Source: Brachybacterium fresconis (GTDB lineage: Bacteria > Actinomycetota > Actinomycetes > Actinomycetales > Dermabacteraceae). From it: a stretch of DNA of 64,000 bases. This document shows positions 1-8,975 of this stretch, in pieces. Both the position numbers and the translations under genes were made by a program. The stretch lies in the NCBI RefSeq assembly GCF_017876515.1, contig NZ_JAGIOC010000001.1, forward strand, positions 1,116,001 through 1,180,000. The letters run 5' to 3'. Positions within the stretch are counted from its first letter, which is position 1, and every line of letters begins with the position of its first letter. The notes beneath the pieces are model-generated. The model did not search any database. It saw nothing but the letters and a program-made list of their open reading frames with translations, and had not been told where the DNA came from.

Positions 1-1262
1 AGACACCGCCTCGGGTGCGCCTGGGCGGGCCCGACTGCACCCAGCCGTACGACACCTCGATGCTCAACATCTCCTCGATGAGTTTCGGGTCCCTGTCCGC
101 GAACGCCGTGATGGCGATGAACTACGGTGCCAAGGAGGGTGGATTCGCGCAGGAGACCGGAGAGGGCGGCCTGTCCAAATATCACCTGAAGTACGGCGCC
201 GACATCATCTGGGAATTCGGATCGGGCTACTTCGGCTGCCGCACCTCCGAGGGACACTTCGACCCCGACGAGTACGCCCGGAAGGCGAACAAGCCTGAGG
301 TCAAAGGAACTCTGATCAAACTCAGCCAGGGTGCCAAGCCCGGGGTGGGCGGCGTGCTCCCGGCAGCCAAGATCACACCCGAGATCGCCGCGGCACGCGA
401 CGTCGCACAGGGCGAGGACTGCGTCAGCCCTGCGGCCCACACCGCGTTCTCCACCCCTGTTCAGATGATGCATTTCATCGCCCGGCTGCGCGAGCTGTCC
501 GGTGGCAAGCCGGTCGGATTCAAGCTCTGCGTCGGCGACCGCGCGGAGGTCCTGTCCATGTGCAAGGCCATGCTGGAGACCGGCATTACTCCTGACTGGA
601 TCTCGGTCGACGGTGCCGAGGGAGGCACCGGCGCAGCACCGCTCGAACTCGAGGATCACGTGGGAACACCGCTGTCGGAAGGGCTGATGACCATTCAGAA
701 CGCGCTGGTCGGCACAGGTCTGAGAGAACGGATCGCGATCGGATGCTCGGGGAAGATCGCAGGCGGCAATGACATCGTCCGGAGAGTCGCCCTCGGCGCG
801 GATTTCTGCAACGCGGCCCGTCCGATGATGATGGCCACCGGGTGCATCCAGGCCCAGCGGTGCAACACGAATACCTGCCCCAGCGGGGTGGCGACGCAGG
901 ACCACCGTCGCAGCCGTGCCGTCGTCGTCGAGGACAAGGGCCCGCGGGTGATGCGTTTCCAGCAGGAGACGGTGCAGTCGGCCCTGCAGCTGCTGGCCTC
1001 GATGGGTCTCGAATCGTTCGACGATCTCGGTCCGGATCATGTGCTGCGACGCATCGACCCGGCCCGGGTCGTGACCTACGGGGAGCTCTACACCTGGCTG
1101 GACGAGGGCGAACTGCTCAACGGCGCGTCGGACTCGGCGTGGGCGCACGATTGGGAGCTCGCCGACGCCCATCGCTTCCAGGGCGCGCGGCCGTCCCACC
1201 AGCGCCACCGCAAGCATCGTCGCGACACGGACGCCTCGGACGGATCCTCCGACGGCCGGTGA
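1..1262 (+). CDS. FMN-binding glutamate synthase family protein (5' end outside window)
   Basis: The reading frame is already open at the left edge (frame beginning at base 3), so the N-terminus is missing; a GTG at 15 is internal, because the residues before it (TPPR) continue the family pattern. The visible part is the GltB2-like FMN barrel: SFGSLS, ETGEGG, a long stretch with GAKPGVGG, VDGAEGGTG, and the iron-sulfur type cysteine cluster in CIQAQRCNTNTCPSGVATQD. These match single-domain glutamate-synthase-like oxidoreductases, which carry the alpha-subunit synthase domain without the amidotransferase domain. The physiological substrate of such stand-alone proteins is not settled. The C-terminus is a basic, low-complexity tail (HQRHRKHRRDTDAS). 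The stop is TGA at 1260-1262. Confidence 0.85.
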   Translation, partial: TPPRVRLGGPDCTQPYDTSMLNISSMSFGSLSANAVMAMNYGAKEGGFAQETGEGGLSKYHLKYGADIIWEFGSGYFGCRTSEGHFDPDEYARKANKPEVKGTLIKLSQGAKPGVGGVLPAAKITPEIAAARDVAQGEDCVSPAAHTAFSTPVQMMHFIARLRELSGGKPVGFKLCVGDRAEVLSMCKAMLETGITPDWISVDGAEGGTGAAPLELEDHVGTPLSEGLMTIQNALVGTGLRERIAIGCSGKIAGGNDIVRRVALGADFCNAARPMMMATGCIQAQRCNTNTCPSGVATQDHRRSRAVVVEDKGPRVMRFQQETVQSALQLLASMGLESFDDLGPDHVLRRIDPARVVTYGELYTWLDEGELLNGASDSAWAHDWELADAHRFQGARPSHQRHRKHRRDTDASDGSSDGR

Positions 1263-1507
1263 TCGGTGACGACACAGCGCCCGGTGCCCCATGCCCCGCC
1301 ATGAGTTCCGAAGCCATGACGAGATCAACCGCAGAACGACTCATGGTGATTGATCCTGTTCCTGCCCTGCGGGAGCGGACTTGCTATGAGCCTCTGGCCT
1401 CAACTCACCCTGACGCGCAGGGTCCGGGTCGAAGCCCTCACCTCTTACCTCCGGGTGCGCCCACTGCGTACAGTCCGATACCGAGACGTGAAAGAGGGAG
1501 CAATCTT

Positions 1508-2035
1508 GTGATGACCGCCGACCGCAGACCAGAGTTTCCCGCCCCGACTGCCCCTGCGGCCTCGCGCGACGACGTCCTGCTCCGCTACCTGGACTACTTC
1601 CGCGCGGTCCTGGTCTCCAAGCTGGACGGAATCGCCGACTCCGAGCTCCGCTCCAGCCGCCTGCCCAGCGGGTGGACGCCGCTCCAGCTCCTCTCCCACG
1701 TGATCCATGTCGAACGACGCTGGCTGGAATGGGGCTTCGAAGGGCGCGACGTGGCCGATCCGTGGGGCGATGAGCGCGACGGGGCCTGGTACGTCGGTCC
1801 CGATCATTCGGTATCCGACCTCCTGGGAGCGCTGAGCGCGCAGGCGGATCGCACCCGGACCATCGTCGACGCGCATGCCCTGGAGGAGAAAGGACGACCC
1901 GGACCGCGGTGGGACGGTGCCGAACCGGCGACCCTCGAGCGCGTGCTCCTGCATCTCGTGCAGGAGTACGCGCGGCACGTCGGCCACCTCGACATCATCC
2001 GTGAACTCATCGACGGTCGGACCGGCGAGGAGTAG
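1508..2035 (+). CDS. DinB-like (DUF664) family protein
   Basis: Protein of about 175 residues with the DinB/DUF664 four-helix pattern. Metal-ligand type histidines sit in LLSHVIHVERRWLEWGF and in the C-terminal YARHVGHLDIIRELIDG, which is the usual spacing for the His triad of this superfamily. Actinobacterial members often include thiol (mycothiol) dependent enzymes, but nothing here fixes a substrate. I place the start at GTG 1508, 7 nt after a GGGAG; ATG at 1511 is an equally good alternative. The open frame reaches upstream to 842, but that part only shadows the preceding gene. A possible -10 (TACAGT, about 1465) lies in the 245-nt upstream gap. Confidence 0.75.
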   Translation: MMTADRRPEFPAPTAPAASRDDVLLRYLDYFRAVLVSKLDGIADSELRSSRLPSGWTPLQLLSHVIHVERRWLEWGFEGRDVADPWGDERDGAWYVGPDHSVSDLLGALSAQADRTRTIVDAHALEEKGRPGPRWDGAEPATLERVLLHLVQEYARHVGHLDIIRELIDGRTGEE

Positions 2036-2048
2036 CGCCCGGGGCGCG

Positions 2049-4280
2049 TCACGATCTCACGGGTGACGCAGGGGCGAACCGCTCCCAGACGCGGTGACCA
2101 CCCAACAGGGACTGGATCTCTCCGAGCACCGCGAACGGCTCGTCCCCGAGGACGATGCCGGCGCCGCCGGACCCCGTGTGCGCCTCGAGCGCACCGCGTC
2201 CGTCGCCCCAGGCACCCATCGCCTTCGCGTGGTGCCAGCATTCGTCGATCAGCTTCCCGACCCGTGGCTCGATCGCGCCGGAGCCGGGCGCACCGGCCGT
2301 CGGGTCCACCGAGGGCCGGGAGTCGGGAGCGGTGAGAGGGGCGCCCGCCAGCAGGAGCGCATCGAACTCGACGGACGCGGCGGTGGCGAAGGTGCGGCCC
2401 ACGGGGACTCCAACCACCTCACCGCCGTGCGGCGCGATGACCAGGGGCGTCATCGAGGCGGCGACGATCTTCTCGTGCAGCGCCAGCAGGCCGGAGTTGT
2501 CGTCCTCAGGGTCGACGACGATACCGATCATCCGCCCGTCGATCGGCCACGTCCCACCGAGCTGGGACAGCGGCCCGCTGGTGACCACCTGGCCGTCGCT
2601 CTCGCCGTCGGCGGCGACCGTCGGCTCCGGCGCGGCCATCCCCAGCGCCGCGGCGACGCGGGAGCACAGCTCGCCGTCGATGTTCGCCAGGCATTGCAGC
2701 TGGCGCTCCCGGATGACGTTCTCGTAGCACTTGCCCAGCTCGAAGGAGTAGGCATCGATGATGTGGTCCCGTTCGATGGGCGTCATGCTGCGCCAGAACA
2801 GGCGGGCCTGACTGTAGTGGTCCTCGAAGGTCGCCGAGAGCTCCCGCTCCTTCACGCCCTCGGGCACCCGCACGGGCAGATCCGTGAACGCGCCATCCGC
2901 CTCCCCGGCCATGAACGGGCACCCGCCGTCCAGCGAGTTGGGCTGGTACGGCGCCACACCCGCGTAGTCGCCCTGCTGTCCGTAGCCGTCGCGCAGCATG
3001 TCGTTGATCGGCGCGTGGGCCCGGTTGATCGGCAGCTGGGCGAAGTTCGGCCCGCCGAGGCGGGTCAGCTGGGTGTCGACGTAGGAGAACAGCCGTACCT
3101 GCAGCAGGGGGTCGTCGGTGACGTCGATGCCGGGCACCAGGTGCCCGGGGTTGAACGCCACCTGCTCGGTCTCGGCGAAGTAGTTGCTGGGGTTGCGGTC
3201 CAGGGTCATGCGTCCGATCGGCTGGACGGGCGCGAGCTCCTCGGGGACGAACTTGGTGGGATCCAGCAGGTCGATGCCCTCGAAGGACTGCTCCTCGTTG
3301 TCGGGGAAGACCTGGATGCCGAGCTCCCAGCTGGGGTGTGCTCCGGCCTCGATCGCGTCGGAGAGGTCACGGCGGTGGAAGTCGGGGTCCGCGCCACCCA
3401 GGATCTGCGCCTCTTCCCAGGTCAGGGAGTGCACGCCGAGGGTCGGCTTCCAGTGGAACTTCACCAGGGAGGTCTCCCCGTCGGCGTCGGCGAGCCGGAA
3501 GGTGTGGATCCCGAAGCCCTCCATCATCCGGAAGGAGCGCGGGATGCCGCGGTCTCCCATGAACCACAGGGTGTGGTGCTGTGCCTCCGTGTGGAGGGAG
3601 ACGAAGTCCCAGAAGGTGTCATGCGCGCTCTGAGCCTGCGGGATCTCCCGGTCCGGGTGGGGTTTGGCGGCATGGACGACATCGGGGAACTTGATCCCGT
3701 CCTGGATGAAGAAGACCGGGATGTTGTTCGCGACCAGGTCGAAGGTGCCCTCGTCGGTGTAGAACTTGGTGGCGAAGCCGCGGGTGTCCCGCGCGGTGTC
3801 CATCGAGCCCCGGGAGCCGACGACGGTCGAGAACCGGGTGAACACCTCGGTGCGCTTCCCCTTCGCGAGGAAACCGGCCCGGCACACGGACTCCGCGGTG
3901 CCATAGCCCTCGAAGACGCCGTGCGCGGCGGCACCACGGGCGTGCACGACGCGCTCCGGGATCCGTTCGTGGTCGAAGTGGGTGATCTTCTCACGCAGGT
4001 GGTGGTCCTGCAGCAGCACCGGGCCGCGCCGACCGGCCTTCAGCGAGTGATCGGTGTCCTGCAACCGCGCGCCCTGTGAGGTCGTCAGGAACTCGCCCTG
4101 CTGCGCGGTCGTGGACCGGTCGGGCCCGGGCTCCGCCCCCGTCGGGGTCCGTGGCTGGGCCCCTTCCTGGTCGGGCTTGGGCGGCAGCGGACCGGTGGGA
4201 TCGGTCGGCTCCCCGAGCGACGGCGGGCGGCTGCTGGGGCGGCCGGGTGCCGGAGTGGGGGTGTTGTTCGCAGGCGTCAT
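2049..4280 (-). CDS. katE: Catalase, large-subunit (clade 2, HPII type)
   Basis: 743 residues, the size of large monofunctional heme catalases that decompose hydrogen peroxide in the cytoplasm. A proline-rich N-terminal extension (about residues 1-60) is followed by the catalase core. The core has the catalytic histidine at 113 (VVHARG), the distal asparagine at 186 (LVANNIPVFF) and the heme-ligand tyrosine near 400 (RLFSYVDTQ). From about residue 590 the chain continues into a flavodoxin-like DJ-1/PfpI-type domain (IGIVVDPEDD, VVGVPVGRTF), diagnostic of the HPII clade. The start is ATG 4280 with GGAGGAG just upstream; the frame is open further upstream to 4685 but lacks family similarity there. 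It is transcribed divergently from the dehalogenase gene. Confidence 0.93.
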   Translation of the reverse strand: MTPANNTPTPAPGRPSSRPPSLGEPTDPTGPLPPKPDQEGAQPRTPTGAEPGPDRSTTAQQGEFLTTSQGARLQDTDHSLKAGRRGPVLLQDHHLREKITHFDHERIPERVVHARGAAAHGVFEGYGTAESVCRAGFLAKGKRTEVFTRFSTVVGSRGSMDTARDTRGFATKFYTDEGTFDLVANNIPVFFIQDGIKFPDVVHAAKPHPDREIPQAQSAHDTFWDFVSLHTEAQHHTLWFMGDRGIPRSFRMMEGFGIHTFRLADADGETSLVKFHWKPTLGVHSLTWEEAQILGGADPDFHRRDLSDAIEAGAHPSWELGIQVFPDNEEQSFEGIDLLDPTKFVPEELAPVQPIGRMTLDRNPSNYFAETEQVAFNPGHLVPGIDVTDDPLLQVRLFSYVDTQLTRLGGPNFAQLPINRAHAPINDMLRDGYGQQGDYAGVAPYQPNSLDGGCPFMAGEADGAFTDLPVRVPEGVKERELSATFEDHYSQARLFWRSMTPIERDHIIDAYSFELGKCYENVIRERQLQCLANIDGELCSRVAAALGMAAPEPTVAADGESDGQVVTSGPLSQLGGTWPIDGRMIGIVVDPEDDNSGLLALHEKIVAASMTPLVIAPHGGEVVGVPVGRTFATAASVEFDALLLAGAPLTAPDSRPSVDPTAGAPGSGAIEPRVGKLIDECWHHAKAMGAWGDGRGALEAHTGSGGAGIVLGDEPFAVLGEIQSLLGGHRVWERFAPASPVRS

Positions 4281-4575
4281 GACGTGCTCCTCCTCAAAGG
4301 GGGCCGAACGAAGTCCGTGACTCCCGTCACCGTAGGCCCGCCCGGCTCGAGCACGAAAGACGGTCCCCTCCGACCACGGCCGAAGCACGTGGACCGAGCG
4401 GTCTGCCCGCGAGAAGGGGCTGGCGCCCCCGACGGTGTCGTGGCCCGCGAGAACCTGACGACCTCTGTCGATCCGGGCGGCCGGCGACATCATCGAGCAC
4501 CCAGATGCCGTCCTCAGCCGCACTCCACCCAGCAGGACGACGACGTCATGACCAATGACCGCTAGCGTCGGCGTC

Positions 4576-5304
4576 ATGCCGACTGCGCCGCCTGCCCCGA
4601 AAGTCCTCGTGTTCGACGTCAATGAGACGCTCAGTGACATGGCCGGGATGCGCTCCCGCTTGGCGTCCGTCGGCGTGTCGCCCACGGCGTTCCCTCGGTG
4701 GTTCGCCGGGGTTCTGCGCGATGGGTTCGCTCTGACCGCTGCGGGAGGGTATGCCGATTTCGCCGACCTCGCTCACGACGGTCTGCGGGCATTGACGGAT
4801 GGCATGGAAGTCCCGGCGCTGACCGATGAAGCCATCGAGCATGTGGTGGCCGGGTTCGCCGATCTGGAGGTTCACCCAGATGTCCCTGCCGGAGTTCGCG
4901 CATTGCACAGGGCCGGGTTTCGCCTGGTCACGATGACCAATGGCAGCGTGGCGGTCACCGAAGCCCTGCTGGAACGCGCAGGATTGCGAGACCATTTCGA
5001 GTTGCTGCTGGATGTCCGAGGTCCGCGGTGCTGGAAGCCGGCGCCCGAGGCGTACCGGTACACGATCGACGCCGCTGACGTCACCCCCGCTGACGCGATG
5101 CTGGTCGCGGTGCATCCCTGGGACATCGATGGCGCGGTGCGCGCCGGCCTGCGCGGCGCGTGGATACGCCGCGGCACGCCTCCCACTGCATACTCGAGCG
5201 CGATGAGGCCTCCGACCCTGGTCGCGGATGGCCTGGACGAGCTGAGCCACCTGCTGACCCGCGGCAGCGGAAGCTCAGGTCCTCATCCACGGGTCGACCG
5301 GTGA
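4576..5304 (+). CDS. Haloacid dehalogenase, type II
   Basis: About 242 residues, HAD-superfamily hydrolase of the L-2-haloacid dehalogenase type. Motif I is LVFDVNETLSD with the nucleophilic aspartate; motif II is VTMTNGS; the motif III lysine is in CWKPAPEAY; motif IV is VAVHPWDIDGA. The real substrate may be another small phosphorylated or halogenated acid. I chose ATG 4576 because it matches family N-termini and a TAGCGT -10-like hexamer ends 8 nt before it, compatible with a leaderless transcript; ATG 4555 in the same frame is possible. Codon use is visibly less G/C-biased than neighbours (TTG, GCA, GGA, CGA, TTT, TAT codons), hinting at later acquisition. It is followed by a gene-poor stretch and tRNA-Lys. 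Confidence 0.85.
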   Translation: MPTAPPAPKVLVFDVNETLSDMAGMRSRLASVGVSPTAFPRWFAGVLRDGFALTAAGGYADFADLAHDGLRALTDGMEVPALTDEAIEHVVAGFADLEVHPDVPAGVRALHRAGFRLVTMTNGSVAVTEALLERAGLRDHFELLLDVRGPRCWKPAPEAYRYTIDAADVTPADAMLVAVHPWDIDGAVRAGLRGAWIRRGTPPTAYSSAMRPPTLVADGLDELSHLLTRGSGSSGPHPRVDR

Positions 5305-5640
5305 GGACGCAGAGGCTGTTCACGGTGAGTCGCGATGCCCGCCTCGCTCACGCGCAGCAGAGCCGTGGCGTCGTAGGGAGCCGACCGGCGAAGCGTCCAG
5401 GTCTCGTCGCGCGATCAGTTCGAGAACGGAGCCGGACGGTCCCGCGGAACAGATGCTGCAGCTGGAGCAGCACTCCGGAGAAGAGTGCGACGGCGTCGAG
5501 ATCGTCGATGTATGCGGCGATATGCCGAATCCTCATGCGGCCAGGCACTGCGCTCAAGAGCGCTTGAAGTCGACCCCCGCGACCATCCACCTCTCGCTGG
5601 CAGACCTCTACGACGGCCTCGGCCTCTTCAACGACACGAA
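5305..5640. other. Gene-poor stretch between dehalogenase and tRNA-Lys terminator
   Basis: About 335 bases with no convincing gene. Short open frames exist on both strands (for example 5348-5650 on the minus strand, 100 codons) but none has a recognisable family, a good ribosome binding site or the strong G/C third-position bias of local genes. The composition resembles the neighbouring dehalogenase gene rather than the core genes, so it may be an eroded insertion next to the tRNA. Confidence 0.4.
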
Positions 5641-5670
5641 GAAGCCCCACCGGCCATCCGGTGGGGCTTC
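5641..5670 (-). terminator. Intrinsic terminator hairpin after tRNA-Lys
   Basis: Perfect 13-bp inverted repeat (GAAGCCCCACCGG / CCGGTGGGGCTTC) with a 4-nt loop, ten bases beyond the 3' end of the leftward tRNA-Lys. No clear U-tract follows, as is common in high-GC actinobacteria. Confidence 0.75.
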
Positions 5671-5679
5671 GACTGTCGG

Positions 5680-5753
5680 TGCGCCATCAGGGATTCGAAC
5701 CCCGGACCCGCTGATTAAGAGTCAGCTGCTCTAACCAACTGAGCTAATGGCGC
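5680..5753 (-). tRNA. tRNA-Lys (anticodon CTT)
   Basis: The minus strand folds as a full cloverleaf of 74 nt. The 7-bp acceptor is GCGCCAT/ATGGCGC with discriminator A. The D-arm is GCTC/GAGC, the anticodon stem GCTGA/TCAGC with loop CTCTTAA giving anticodon CTT (Lys, codon AAG), and the T-loop TTCGAAT. CCA is not encoded. A good promoter precedes it and a strong hairpin follows it. Confidence 0.95.
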
Positions 5754-5766
5754 CGAACAGAAAAGA

Positions 5767-5795
5767 ACTTTACCTCTCTGTCGCGGTGACGCCAA
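5767..5795 (-). promoter_or_regulatory. Promoter of tRNA-Lys
   Basis: Reading leftward: -35 TTGGCG (5795-5790), a 17-nt spacer, then -10 TAAAGT (5772-5767), 13 nt before the mature 5' end of tRNA-Lys. Spacing and hexamers fit the housekeeping sigma factor. Confidence 0.6.
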
Positions 5796-5964
5796 CTCGA
5801 GGAGCCCCTGTGTGAGAGAGCCGACAGCCCCTCGGGCGGCGTCCTCCCCGACCCTTCCGCATCGGCGGTTCCGGCGGTCAGTCCCGGAGCGATCACATAG
5901 ACTCATTCCCCCAGGAAGGTCGACGTTCGAGGGTCCCCGCGGGCCGTCGGCGAAGGAGGTCAGC

Positions 5965-6861
5965 GTGAGGATCGCGGTCACCGGTGCCACCGGAGTGCTC
6001 GGCCAGGAAGCTGTGGAGGCGCTCGTCGCCGCCGGGCACGAGGTCACAGGCATCACCCGACGCGATTCCGGTGTCCCGATCATCGAGGGTCGCGGCGGCG
6101 GCGCCGCCGTGGCCGATGTGTTCGACCCCTCCGACCTGGCCCGCGCCTTCCGCGGATACGACGTGGTCGTCAATGCGCTCGCCCACGTTCCGGTCGGCAT
6201 GGCCGGGCTGCGACCGCTGTCCTGGCGCGAGGACGACAGGCTCCACCTCGAGGCCTCCGTCGCGATCGCCCGGGCCGCCTCCGAGGCCGGCGTCCGCAAG
6301 CTGATCCAGGAGTCCACCATCTACCTGTATCCGGACAACGGGTCGGAGTGGATCGGCGAGGACCAGAGCCTGAGCGTCCGCAACCAGGCGTTCCGGCCCC
6401 GGGTCGCCGAGATGCGCGCGGCGGTGGACTTCGCCTCGGCCGATCGCAGCTCCGTCGTGCTGCGCCTGGGCCAGCTGTTCGGCCGCGATCCCCACACCAC
6501 GCATGCGCTGAAGGCCACCCGGGACGGCGATCCGATCCTGCTGGGCAAGCCGGAGAACTACGTGACGCTGCTGCACCATTCGGATGCGGGCCGCGCGTTC
6601 GTGGCGGCGCTGCGCGCCGACAGCGGTTTCTACAACGTGGGCGGCGAACCGATCACCAAAGCCCGCTGGGCGAAAGACCTTGCCATGGAGGCCGGCGTCG
6701 CCACGCCCGCCAAGTTCTACCCGGAGATCACCCAGGCCATCGTCGGCACCCGGTTGGACACCCAGCGCCGCTCGCTGCGGGTCTCCTCGCTGCGGTTCAT
6801 GTCCGAGACCGGTTGGCGGCCGACGGTGGGCCCGTCCACCCCGGGCTGGTCGAGGCGCTGA
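5965..6861 (+). CDS. NAD(P)-dependent epimerase/reductase (extended SDR, NmrA-like)
   Basis: 298 residues beginning with a Rossmann nucleotide-binding motif (VRIAVTGATGVLGQEAVEAL; GxTGxxG). An acidic switch in DVFDPSDL and YDVVVNALAH follow, then the active-site region STIYLYPDNG. The C-terminal half matches substrate domains of NAD-dependent epimerase/dehydratases (VLRLGQLFGRDPHTT, FYNVGGEPITKARWAK). The exact substrate cannot be told. The start is GTG 5965, 7 nt after a strong GGAGGT; the open frame reaches 5812 but without homology. The next gene begins 3 nt after the stop and is likely co-transcribed. Confidence 0.8.
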   Translation: MRIAVTGATGVLGQEAVEALVAAGHEVTGITRRDSGVPIIEGRGGGAAVADVFDPSDLARAFRGYDVVVNALAHVPVGMAGLRPLSWREDDRLHLEASVAIARAASEAGVRKLIQESTIYLYPDNGSEWIGEDQSLSVRNQAFRPRVAEMRAAVDFASADRSSVVLRLGQLFGRDPHTTHALKATRDGDPILLGKPENYVTLLHHSDAGRAFVAALRADSGFYNVGGEPITKARWAKDLAMEAGVATPAKFYPEITQAIVGTRLDTQRRSLRVSSLRFMSETGWRPTVGPSTPGWSRR

Positions 6862-6864
6862 ATC

Positions 6865-7302
6865 ATGCGCATCGAGCCTCTCACCCTCGACGACACGTCC
6901 CGCTGCCCCTGCGGGAGCGGCGACGCCCACGGCGCCTGCTGCGGCCCGCTGCTGGCCGGCGCCCGCCGCGCCGCGACCGCCGAGGCCCTGATGCGCTCCC
7001 GCTTCACGGCGCACGTGGTCCAGGACGCGGACCACCTGCTGCGCACCTGGCACCCGAGCACCAGCCCGTCCTTCCGCGACCTCACCCGGTCCGTCGGCGA
7101 CGAGATGGAGTGGAAGCGGCTGCTGATCACGGAGACCAGCGGCGGCGGGCCCTTCGACGACGAGGGCATCGTGGAGTTCACGGCGATCGCCCGCACCCCT
7201 CAGGGACGCCGCGAGCTGCGCGAGCGCTCCCGCTTCGTGCGCGAGGACGGCCAGTGGCTGTACGTGTCCGGAGAGCTGAAGAACGCCCCGAGCCGCCACT
7301 GA
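6865..7302 (+). CDS. YchJ-family protein with SEC-C zinc motif
   Basis: 145 residues. The N-terminus CPCGSGDAHGACCGPLL is a SEC-C type zinc-binding motif, and the rest matches the NTF2-like YchJ/UPF0225 middle domain (EALMRSRFTAHVVQDADHLLRTWHP, VEFTAIAR, EDGQWLYVSGEL). Family function is unknown; the SEC-C motif in other proteins binds zinc and ribosome or SecB surfaces. It starts 3 nt after the preceding SDR gene, so the two are probably one transcript. Confidence 0.85.
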   Translation: MRIEPLTLDDTSRCPCGSGDAHGACCGPLLAGARRAATAEALMRSRFTAHVVQDADHLLRTWHPSTSPSFRDLTRSVGDEMEWKRLLITETSGGGPFDDEGIVEFTAIARTPQGRRELRERSRFVREDGQWLYVSGELKNAPSRH

Positions 7303-7341
7303 GGCGGGCCCGGGGCGCGGACAGGATCCGAGACGGCGCGG

Positions 7342-7824
7342 TCAGCGGCCCGCGGCCGCAGACCTCTTCTCCGCCTTCTTCGCGACGTCCTGCAGGACGG
7401 CGTCGAGCTCTCCGGCGTACTTCTCCGCCTCCGTGGAGCCGGGCAGTGAGGACTTCTTCAGCGCCGCCCGGACGTCCTTCGCGGACCGAGCGGTCTGACG
7501 CCGGGTCTGCTTGATGGTCCGGGCGACCTTCTGGCCCTGGGTGGGCTCGCGACGCGAGAGAACCACGGCGATCGCCACGCCTGCCCCGAGGACCACCACG
7601 CCGATGACGCCTCCAGCGATGGCCGTCAGCGGCACCGAGGAGGTCTTCTCGTCATCGGCGTCGGAAAAACCCTTCACCGAGCCGACGATCTCGTTCTTCC
7701 AGCGGGTCACCGCATTCTTGGGGTTCACACGATCGACCAGCTCGTCGATGTCCGACGCCAGGTTGTCCTGCCGGCGGTACGCCTCGTCGCGCATGTCGTC
7801 CAGGCTGTTCTTCTTGGCCACCAC
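7342..7824 (-). CDS. Single-pass membrane protein, DUF3618-like
   Basis: 160 residues with no assigned function. A basic, amphipathic N-terminal part (residues 1-60, DEAYRRQDNLASDIDELVDRVNPKNAV) resembles the DUF3618 pattern seen in actinobacterial envelope proteins. One transmembrane segment follows around residues 66-90 (LTAIAGGVIGVVVLGAGVAIAVVL). The C-terminal tail is Lys/Arg-rich and helical and ends in KKAEKRSAAAGR, probably cytoplasmic. The start is GTG 7824, where two GTG codons are consecutive, with a GAGGC behind. It is convergent with the YchJ gene. Confidence 0.7.
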   Translation of the reverse strand: MVAKKNSLDDMRDEAYRRQDNLASDIDELVDRVNPKNAVTRWKNEIVGSVKGFSDADDEKTSSVPLTAIAGGVIGVVVLGAGVAIAVVLSRREPTQGQKVARTIKQTRRQTARSAKDVRAALKKSSLPGSTEAEKYAGELDAVLQDVAKKAEKRSAAAGR

Positions 7825-7953
7825 TGCCTCCGGGGGTCGTCAGGGCTTGATTGCGCCGATCGTATCGCGAGCATGCCGTCCGTCCGGAATCGGCACGATG
7901 CAGGACGGGATCGGATCTGCTCCATGGCGGGATCGGATCCGCCGCGGGCCGGC

Positions 7954-8709
7954 TCAGCCCTGGGTGCGGGCGAGGAAATCGTCGGCGCCGCCGACCAGCT
8001 CGATATGACCGGTCGGAACGTCGGCGCTCGCCATCGCCACGACCTCGGCAGCGAACTCCTCGACGGAGTAGAGCTTGCCCGCGGCCTCGCGACGCTCCTC
8101 GAGCGCACCGGGACGCGCGCGGTTCAGCAGCGTGGCGGTGACGGTGCCCTCGATCATGTCGCCGGAGACGACCACGAAGGAGACGCCCTTCTCGGACATC
8201 TCGCCGAGCCGCTCGGTCAGGGCGGTCTCGCCGGCGCGCTTGGACCGGGCCACGAGCTCGTACTCGGGCATGGTCTCCACCTGGTCGATGAAGTGCGCCT
8301 GGTGGCTGGTCACGAAGACGACGCGGCCCCCCGGGGAGAGGCGCTCGAGGCCTGCGGTCAGGGCGGCGACCTGGGCGTCGCGGTTCAGCCGCATCGCGTA
8401 GTCCTCGCCGAGGTCCGCCTCCATCCCGCCGGAAGCATTCAGGACCAGCAGGTCGAGGCTGCCGAAGGTGTCGAGGGCCGTCTGCATCAGGGCACTCACG
8501 TCCTCGGCGTCGGTGAGGTCCGCGCCGACGGCGACGGCCCTGCCCCCGGCGGCCTCGATCTCGGTGACGACCTTGTTCGCCCGGGGCGCCTTCTGGCGGT
8601 AGTTGATCACGACGTTCGCGCCCTGCTCGGCGAGGAGCTTCGCGGTGGCGGCGCCGACTCCGCGCGAGGATCCGGTGATGACGGCGGTCTTGCCTGCGAG
8701 GGCGCTCAT
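7954..8709 (-). CDS. SDR-family NAD(P)-dependent oxidoreductase
   Basis: 251 residues, classical short-chain dehydrogenase. The cofactor motif is TGSSRGVGAATAKLL, with VGADLTDAEDVSALM for the adenine pocket and LLVLNASGG as the NNAG-like motif. The catalytic Ser is in VVFVTSHQAH, and the usual YxxxK is replaced by YELVARSKRAGE (Tyr and Lys four residues further apart), so the active site is slightly unusual. The C-terminal SVEEFAAEVVAMASADVPTGHIELVGG is typical. The substrate is unknown. The start ATG 8709 is preceded by GGAGAC. The 3' flank contains a short direct repeat (CGGGATCGGATC twice, 7916-7941). Confidence 0.8.
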   Translation of the reverse strand: MSALAGKTAVITGSSRGVGAATAKLLAEQGANVVINYRQKAPRANKVVTEIEAAGGRAVAVGADLTDAEDVSALMQTALDTFGSLDLLVLNASGGMEADLGEDYAMRLNRDAQVAALTAGLERLSPGGRVVFVTSHQAHFIDQVETMPEYELVARSKRAGETALTERLGEMSEKGVSFVVVSGDMIEGTVTATLLNRARPGALEERREAAGKLYSVEEFAAEVVAMASADVPTGHIELVGGADDFLARTQG

Positions 8710-8854
8710 GGAGGTCTCCTGTGAGGTCGGGACGGGATCGTGTCGAGGAGGCGGGACGGGTGCTCGCGCTGCCCGCAGCGGGCAGGGAGCATCGCGCCAC
8801 CAGGGCCCCGAGCCTACCCGGAGCACCCTTCCAGGGCCGATAAGCTGTCCCGGC

Positions 8855-8936
<82 letters not shown>

Positions 8937-8975
8937 CGCACCCGAGCTCGCCGCACCCCGCAGGAGAATGTCACC

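Noticed and set aside
842-1507. Long plus-strand open frame joined to the DinB-like gene
   Set aside because: It lies in another frame over the glutamate-synthase-like gene and reads as Arg/Pro/Gly-rich nonsense; only the part after 1508 has family similarity and a ribosome site.
2094-4079. 661-codon plus-strand open frame opposite katE
   Set aside because: Antisense shadow in high-GC DNA; katE carries all catalytic residues and a proper start on the other strand.
5348-5650. 100-codon minus-strand open frame between the dehalogenase and tRNA-Lys
   Set aside because: Runs into the tRNA terminator hairpin, no ribosome site, no recognisable family; left as non-coding.
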